Shown here: positions 52,601-61,600 of the stretch, one piece after another
How the letters are laid out: each line of letters opens with the position of its first letter
Numbering within the stretch: position 1 is the stretch's first letter
NCBI GenBank assembly: GCA_916700875.1
Contig: CAKAKS010000066.1
Coordinates: 36,666,716 to 36,730,715, forward strand
Origin: Sebastes aleutianus
Lineage: Eukaryota > Chordata > Actinopteri > Perciformes > Sebastidae
Length of the DNA: 64,000 nt
Direction: 5' to 3'
Made by a program: the position numbers and the translations under genes
The notes under the pieces: generated by a model
Told to the model about the DNA's origin: nothing
The model's database searches: none
Seen by the model: the letters and a program-made list of their open reading frames with translations, nothing else

Positions 52601-55600
52601 GGTTTGTTATACGTAGCAACGGTCTGTTATAAGTAGTAACGGTCTGTTATACGTAGTAACGGCCTGCTATACGTAGCAAGGGTCTGTTTCACATAGCAAC
52701 GGTCTGTTATACGTAGCAACGGTCTGTTATACGTAGCAACGGTCTGCTATACGTAGCAACGGTCTGTTTCACATAGCAACGGTCTGTTATACGTAGCAAC
52801 GGTCTGTTATACGTAGCAACGGTCTGCTATACATAGCAACGATCTGCTATATGTAGCAACGGTCTGCTATCCGTAGCAACGGTCTGTTTTAAGAAGCAAC
52901 GGTCTGTTATACGTAGCAACGGTCTACTATAAATAGCAACGATCTGCTATATATAGCAACAGTCTGTTATACGTAGCATCGGTCTGCTATACGTAGCAAC
53001 GGTCTGTTTCACATAGCAACGGTCTTTTATACGTAGCAACGGTTTGTTATACGTAGCAACGGTCTGTTATAAGTAGTAACGGTCTGTTATACGTAGTAAC
53101 GGCCTGCTATACGTAGCAAGGGTCTGTTTCACATAGCAACGGTCTGTTATACGTAGCAACGGTCTGTTATACGTAGCAACGGTCTGCTATACGTAGCAAC
53201 GGTCTGTTTCACATAGCAACGGTCTGTTATACGTAGCAACGGTCTGTTATACGTAGCAACGGTCTGCTATACATAGCAACGGTCTACTATACGTAGCAAT
53301 AGTCTGTTATACGTAGCAACGGTCTGTTTTAAGAAGCAACGGTCTGTTATACGTAGCAACGGTCTACTATAAATAGCAACGATCTGCTATATATAGCAAC
53401 AGTCTGTTATACGTAGCATCGGTCTGCTATACGTAGCAATGGTCTGTTATACGTAGCAATGGTCTGTTATACGTAGCAACGGTCTGCTATATGTAGCAAC
53501 AGTCTGCTATATTTAGCAACTGTCTGTTATACGTAGCTTTGGTCTGCTATACGTAACAACGGTCTGCTATACGTAGCAACGGTCTACTATACGTAGCAAT
53601 AGTCTGTTATACATAGCAACGGTCTGTTTTAAGAAGCAACGGAATGTTTCACATAGCAACGGTCTGTTATACATAGCAACGGTCTGTTATACGTAGCAGC
53701 AGTCTGTTATAAATAGCAACGATCTGTTATATGTAGCAACGGTCTCCTATACATAGCAACGGTATGTTTCACATAGCAACGGTCTGTTATACTTAGCAAC
53801 GGTCTGTTATACGTAGCAACGGTTTGCTATACATAGCAACGATCTGCTATATGTAGCAACGGTGTGCTATATGTAGCAACAGTCTGCTATATGTAGCAAC
53901 GGTCTGCTATACATAGCAATGGTCTGTTATACGTAGCAACGTTCTGTTTCACATAGCAACGGTCTGTTATACGTAGCAACGGTCTGCTTTATGTAGCAAT
54001 GGTCTGTTATACGTAGCAACGGTCTGCTATACATAGCAACGGTCTGCTATATGTAGCAACGGTCTGTCATACCTAGCAACTGTCTGCTATACGTAGCAAC
54101 GGTCTGTTTCATATAGCAACAGTCTGCTATACCTAGCAATGGTCTGTTAGACGTAGCAACTGTCTGTTATAAGTAGCAACGGTCTGCTATACGTAGCAAC
54201 GGTCTGTTTTCGTAGCAACGGTCTGTTATACGTTGCAACGGTCTGTTATACGTAGCAACGGTCTGCTATACATAGCAACGGTCTGCTTTATGTAGCAACG
54301 GTCTGTTATACGTAGCAACGGTCTGCTATACATAGCAACGGTCTGCTTCATATAGCAAGGGTCTGTTATACGTAGCAATGGTCTGTTATACATAGCAACG
54401 GTCTGCTTCATATAGCAAGGGTCTGTTATACATAGCAACTGTCTGTTATACGTAGCAACGGTCTGCTATATGTAGCAACGGTCTGCTATACATAGCAACA
54501 GTCTGTTATACGTAGCAATGGTCTGTTTCACATAGCAACGGTCTGTTTTACGTAGAAGCGGTCTGTTATACGTAGCAACGGACTGTTATAAGTAGCAACG
54601 GTCTTTTATACATAGCAACGGCCTGCTATACGTAGCAACGGTCTGCTATACATAGCAACGGTCTGTTGCTATGTGAAACAGACTCTTGTTACGTAGCAAG
54701 GGTCTGTTTCACATAGCAACGGTCTGTTATACGTAGCAACAGTCTGTTATACGTAGCAACGGTCTGTTATACGTAGCAACGGTCTGTTTCACATAGCAAC
54801 GGTCTTTTATACGTAGCAACGGTTTGTTATACGTAGCAACGGTCTGTTATAAGTAGTAACGGTCTGTTATACGTAGTAACGGCCTGCTATACGTAGCAAG
54901 GGTCTGTTTCACATAGCAACGGTCTGTTATACGTAGCAACGGTCTGTTATACGTAGCAACGGTCTGCTATACGTAGCAACGGTCTGTTTCACATAGCAAC
55001 GGTCTGTTATACGTAGCAACGGTCTGTTATACGTAGCAACGGTCTGCTATACATAGCAACGATCTGCTATATGTAGCAACGGTCTGCTATCCGTAGCAAC
55101 GGTCTGTTATATGTAGCAACGGTCTGCTATACAAAGTAGCGGTCTGCTCTACGTAGCAACGGTCTGCTATACGTAGCAACGGTCTGCTATACGTAGCAAC
55201 GGTCTGTTATACGTAGCAACGGTCTGCTATATGTAGCAACAGTCTGCTATACATAGCAACGGTCTGTTATACGTAGCAACGTTCTGTTTCACATAGCAAC
55301 GGTCTGTTATACGTAGCAATGGTCTTTTATACCTAGCAAATGTCTGCTATACGTAGCAACGGTCTGTTATACGTAGCAACGGTCTGTTTCATATAGCAAC
55401 AGTCTGCTATACCTAGCAACGGTCTGCTATACGTAGCAACGGTCTGTTTTCGTAGCAACGGTCTGTTATACGTAGCAACAGTCTGCTATACATAGCAACG
55501 GTTTGCTATATGTAGCAACGGTCTGTTATACGTAACAACGGTCTGTTTCACATAGTAACTGTCTGTTATACGTAGCAACGGTCTGCTATACGTAGCAAGG

Positions 55601-58600
55601 GTCTGTTATACGTAGCAACGGTCTGTTATACGTAGCAACGGTCTGTTATACGTAGCAACGGTCTGTTATACGTAACAACGGTCTGATTCACATAGCAACG
55701 GTTTGTTATAAGTAGCAACGGTCTGTTATACGTAGCAACGGCCTGCTATACGTAGCAAGGGTCTGTTTCACATAGCAACGGTCTGTTATACGTAGCAACG
55801 GTGTGTTATACGTAGCAACGGTCTGCTATACGTAGCAACGGTCTGCTATATGTAGCAACGGTCTGCTATACGTAGCAACGGTCTGTTTTACGTAGCAACG
55901 GTTTGTTATAAGTAGCAACGGTCTGTTATACGCAGCAACGGCCTGCTATATGTAGCAACGGTCTGTTATACGTAGGAACGGTGTGTTTCATATAGCAACA
56001 GTCTGTTATACGTAGCAACTGTCTGTTATAAGTATCAACGGTCTGTTATACGTAGCAACGGTCTGCTATACTTAGCAACGGTCTGCTATGCGTAGCAACG
56101 GTGTGTTTCATATAGCAACAGTCTGTTATACGTAGCAACTGTCTGTTATAAGTAGCAAGGGTCTGTTTCACATAGCAACGGTCTGTTATACGTAGCAACG
56201 GCCTGCTATACGTAGCAAGGGTCTGTTTCACATAGCAACGGTCTGTTATACGTAGCAACGGTGTGTTATACGTAGCAACAGTCTGCTATACGTAGCAACG
56301 GTCTGCTATACGTAGCAACGGTCTGTTTCACATAGCAACGGTCTGTTATAAGTAGCAACGGTCTGTTATACGTAGCAACGGCCTGCTATATGTAGCAACG
56401 GTCTGTTATACGTAGCAACGGTGTGTTTCATATAGCAACAGTCTGTTATACGTAGCAACTGTCTGTTATAAGTATCAACGGTCTGTTATACGTAGCAACG
56501 GTCTGCTATACTTAGCAACGGTCTGCTATGCTTAGCAACGGTGTGTTTCATATAGCAACAGTCTGTTATACGTAGCAACTGTCTGTTATAAGTATCCACG
56601 GTCTGTTATACGTAGCAACGGTCTGCTATACTTTGCAACGGTCTGTTATACGTAGCAACGGTGTGTTTCATATAGCAACAGTCTGTTATACGTAGCAACT
56701 GTCTGTTATAAGTATCAACGGTCTGTTATACGTAGCAACGGTCTGCTATACTTAGCAACGGTCTGCTATACGTAGCAACGGTCTTCTATCCATAGCAACG
56801 GTCTGTTATACGTAGCAACGGTCTGCTATACGTAGCAACGGTCTGCTTTATGTAGCAACGGTCTGTTATACGTAGCAACGGTCTGTTTCACAAAGCAACT
56901 GTCTGTTATACGTAGCAACGGTCTGTTATACGTAGCAACGGTCTGTTATACGTATCACCGGCCTGTTATACGTAGCAACGGTCTGTTATACGTAGCAACG
57001 GTCTGTTTACGTAGCAACGGTCTTTTATAAGTAGCAACGGTCTGTTATACGTAGCAACGGTCTGTTATACGTAGCAACGGTCTTGTATAAGTAGCAACAG
57101 TCTGTTTACGTCACAATGGTCTTTTATAAGTAGCAACGGTCTGTTATACGTAGCAACGGTCTGCTATACGTAGCAACGGTCTCTTGTAATATCCTTAGAC
57201 CTTAGAACGCTGTGATTGACCAATCAGAATCGAGTATTCAACACAGCTGTGTAATGTTCACTTAAAAATGAATGAAAAGATTAATTGATTATCTAAATAG
57301 TTTGTATTACATTTTCTGTCTAATTGTTTTGGAAAAAGTAAGAAATAAAAGAGAAAAAATAATTCTGCATTGACATAAAATATGAATGTGTGCTGATAAA
57401 ACATATCTTAACATGTTCTCTTTGTCTTTCCACTTTCTGTAGCTAAAAAATAAATTCATGAAGAAAATCCCCCGAGACGCCGAGGCATCCAACGTCTTGG
57501 TGGGTGAGGTGGATTTCCTCAACAAACCCTTCGTGGCCTTTGTCCGCCTGGCCCAGGCTACAACACTCGGAGGTCTCACGGAGGTCCCTGTTCCCACCAG
57601 GTGAAAGGATCTGTTGTCTTTCACTCCTTCAAAGCTCTTTTCACACACTGCTGCCATCCCAGCATATACCTCACTATCACTGTCTGTCTTATCACTGCAC
57701 AGATTCCTGTTTATTCTCCTGGGACCTCAAGGAAAGGCCAAGTCCTACAACGAGATCGGCCGAGCCATAGCAACCCTAATGGTGGATGACGTGAGTGGTT
57801 TCATAATGTTTCCATGACATGCCTTTCAAACCTGTGGCAGAACTGTTGTACTAGAGCGAACATGTATGTGCCACGTGTTTTAACTCCATCTGGAAGTGAT
57901 GCTGATTGGTTCTGTTGGGGTAACGAGTCGCCCGCGGCTCACTGATGGGAGTGTCTATTTAAATAGCAGGTGCAAGTAGATAAGAAATAATAGGCTGTTA
58001 TTTTAAATCGTTGCCACAATTGTGCACAAAAATACTATTTTCAGCTGCCACAATGAAACCCTGACAAGTTGGTGGTAAGTAACCTGACATCGACCTCCAT
58101 TATAATGTGACATTTGAACAGGAGTTAACCTTCCCTCTCACACCACAGCACCACCTCAGCTCACATTCAAATACATGATGAATGTTAGCCTGCTAACACA
58201 CTCAGCTAGGAACATGGTAGAAGCATGTTAGCATTGTCATTTTGATCGTGTTAGCATGCATTTAGCTCCAGTGGTTCTAGCATAGCTACAGGATCTGGTT
58301 TGTTGTCTCCTCATCTATCACCGGTCTCTGGGTTTATTCCTACTTCTTCTGTACGTGTCTGACTCACAAAGAAAACCGAAGATCGCAACACTGACTTTAA
58401 TTGTAGACTTTGATTTAAGTGTTAACTTTATTATTTAACATACAGTAAACACAGACATCCTTTAGATTCCATATACAGTTATTGGCTGGATAATAAGTCA
58501 ATCTAGAGACTCCAACATACTCACTGATCGTTCTACACTCCAGAATAAAGTAGAGCTGTCTGTGTGTCTCTGTCTTCTACAGATACCTGCTACTTTTCAT

Positions 58601-61600
58601 TTTAAAATGCTTCTCTCTGATATTCAGTTTGTGCTCTTTTCTTGGTTTACGGCCCTAAAGAGCGGCGCTCTGAGCAGCGTGCACTCACCATTTAGAAAAT
58701 TAAACTGGACCAACGCCCGAGTGCCTGCTAGAATCAGGCCTCTGATTATGCTCCGGTGCTCATAACTCAGTGTTTCTATGATTAGTTACTGACTGACAGC
58801 TGTTTTTAAATGTAATCCACTGAGGTCAAAATGTCCACATAGCTTCCACAGTTTATGTTGAACAAGTCTCCAGAGGCCGTCAGGGAGGATGGGAATGAGT
58901 CAAATCCCAGTTATTATTCTGAGCAGCCAGTTGAAATGGTGAAATCCTTTATTGCTCTCTCTCCGTCTCCCAGCTCTTCAGTGATGTCGCCTACAAGGCC
59001 AGAGATCGGGAGGACCTCATCGCAGGCATAGATGAGTTTCTGGATGAGGTGATTGTGTTGCCGCCTGGAGAATGGGATCCCAAAATCCGCATTGAGCCGC
59101 CCAAGAAAGTCACGTCGGTTGACAAAAGGTTGGAGTTTTACTTTCCACTGCAGTAATGCACATAAAGCTCTCAGCTTCTTTGTCTTTGGCACAGCGAGCA
59201 ATATGCCTACAACAATTGTACGAAGTCAAATCTTCACTAAAATCAACTTGTTTTGTCAAAGATTTAGACGGCAGCTAAATTTCCTGAATTGAGCCCTGAG
59301 TTTGGAGCTTAATGCAGGGTGTAACAACGCCTCCATGTCAGCTAACGCCTCTGAAACAGCACCTATAACATCATACATGAATGAACTGATACCCCCCATA
59401 TTTACTCCACTCTGTGCCGTCTGTATCTCCTTTGCAGGAAGTCGGTGTTCTCCTTAAACGAGCTGGGCCAGATGAACGGTACGGCTGGAGGAGGAGGAGG
59501 CCTGGCTGAGGATGAAGAGATGCCTCCGCAGCATGAGCTCGGAGAGGAGCTGGCATTCACCGGTCGGTAGGTAGTCCAGGCCACACGGCACACGGCCGAG
59601 AGGCCGGGATCAGCCTTAACCTCACTCTGGCATATGGAAATTAAATCTGAATATGAATTCATCAAAATTTGGCAAAGCAGGAAAATGATTTGGGTACAAA
59701 TTCAACTCCCCAAAAGACTTAAAGGGACTGTTTGTAAGAATCAGAAATGCTTGTTAACAGCGACACCTGTGGCCGTTAAGTCAACTAAAGTCAGCATCCT
59801 GTTGCTCGCGCTTGCTCGCTCTACATAGACATGAACGAGCATCGCTCAAAACAGTGAGGCGACACACGTCAACTAAAAGCACAATATCACTCTATATTTC
59901 AGCTGCTTGGCAGTAATGTTAGCTGACCAGACGAAGGTCTCTCCATGAATCACTGCTGATCCTAGTGTCAGCTTTTCCTGCCTCAGCCTCCCGACCGCGG
60001 CCGGAGGGAACAGGGGAGACACCGGCACCCGGTCAGAGGCGATAACGTTTCTCTCTGCGGAGCCCCGTCACTTCACAAGACACGGAAAACCTCTGTTGGT
60101 CTGGAGGAGCTGCAGCAGTTATTTCTACACAAATGTCCACTGTACATTCACTAGATATTCTCAGAGCTAAACTAACTCTTCTGCAGTGTGGAGTGTGCGC
60201 ACATGCATGTGAGGTGAAGCGAGCTGAGTGAAGGCAAGCAGGCAGGCAGAGGAGCAGAGGAGCAGAGTACAGCAGAGACTCCGGCCCTGGAGACCAAAGC
60301 TACGGTCTCCCCCGCGTCCTCCGACCGCGGCCAACACTGTTTAACAGACGGGCTTCACTAGATACAACCAAGAGGTTTTGGTGCTTCACTGTAGTTTGTG
60401 TTGGAGTCTTGTCTGAACAGCGTAGCCACACGCGAGCGCACATATGCGAGCGTGCATGGGACACCAACCCGGGTGATTTATACGTGTAAGAAGTTAAAAA
60501 CAGTCCCTTTAATGAGCACTTTAGCAGAGGACACAAAGATGAATCTTCTGTTGGACCACCAGTTTCAGCTGTGCCTAAAACAACCAAATATTCCACCTCT
60601 TGTCTTGTTTTCCAGGAGATAACGTGTGAATGTGATTTTATCCGGTTCTAAAGCACTGATCTGTGTGTGTCTGTATACAACAGCTTCTGTGGTGGTCTGT
60701 ACCTGGACATAAAGAGGAAGTTGCCGTGGCTACCCAGTGATATCTATGAGGGTTTCCACATCCAGTCCATCTCTGCAGTGCTCTTCATCTACCTGGGCTG
60801 CATCACCAACGCCATCACCTTCGGTGGTCTACTGGGAGATGCTACCGACAACTACCAGGTACACACCGTTCTCTTAATACATCCATGGTACACACAGTGG
60901 CAGCAACAAACTCAAGAAACACAACAACTGAACTCAACTCAACTTTGAACAGGGAGGGTTAATGGAAATATAATAACAATGTTCTTTAAAGATGTCATTT
61001 GGATTCAAACATCTTGTGACTGATGTTGTATTATAAAACACACTTCATAGAAAACAAGATCCTGCAAATTATGCTTAAAGAATAATTTGTTATTGTGGAA
61101 AATACGCTTGTAGATTTTCTCTCCAACAGTGAGATGAGAAGATCAATGCCACACTCACTCTCATGTCTGTCTATTAAATATTCAGCTACAGCCAGCAGTT
61201 GATTAGCTTAGCTTAGCATTAAGAACAGTTTATTCAAGTGTGCTATTAGTATACTTCTTTTAAACTTCAAATAAGAGAGTATACTTTCAGTTTACTTTTT
61301 ATGTACTTATCAGAGATAAGTCTAAGTGTACTTGGCTTATGCTTACTTTTTAATAGAGTAGCCTATTTGTGAGAATTTTTTTATTGTGTGAGAATTTGTA
61401 AACGTATGTTTTGATATGAATTTACTTCAATTCATCAAGAATTTTTTCAGTTTTTCCGTTCACTGTTCACCGTGGAGACGAGACGTGCGAGAAAAACTAA
61501 TTTTCGCTAATTTTCATCACAAAACATCAAGTCAAATAGCAAAAGTCTCTTTATGTAATGCATAAATCATATAAGTTAAAGAAAAACTTACAAGTATACT

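Noticed and set aside
46568..56258. Recurring 68-70-codon minus-strand ORFs ([12 protein letters not shown] type)
   Set aside because: Identical products of duplicated 20-bp arrays (3 x 20 bp = 20 codons per cycle); not genes.
44577..57187. Possible CRISPR-like array
   Set aside because: Units are contiguous and have no unique spacers, and the context is a vertebrate intron; it is a satellite.
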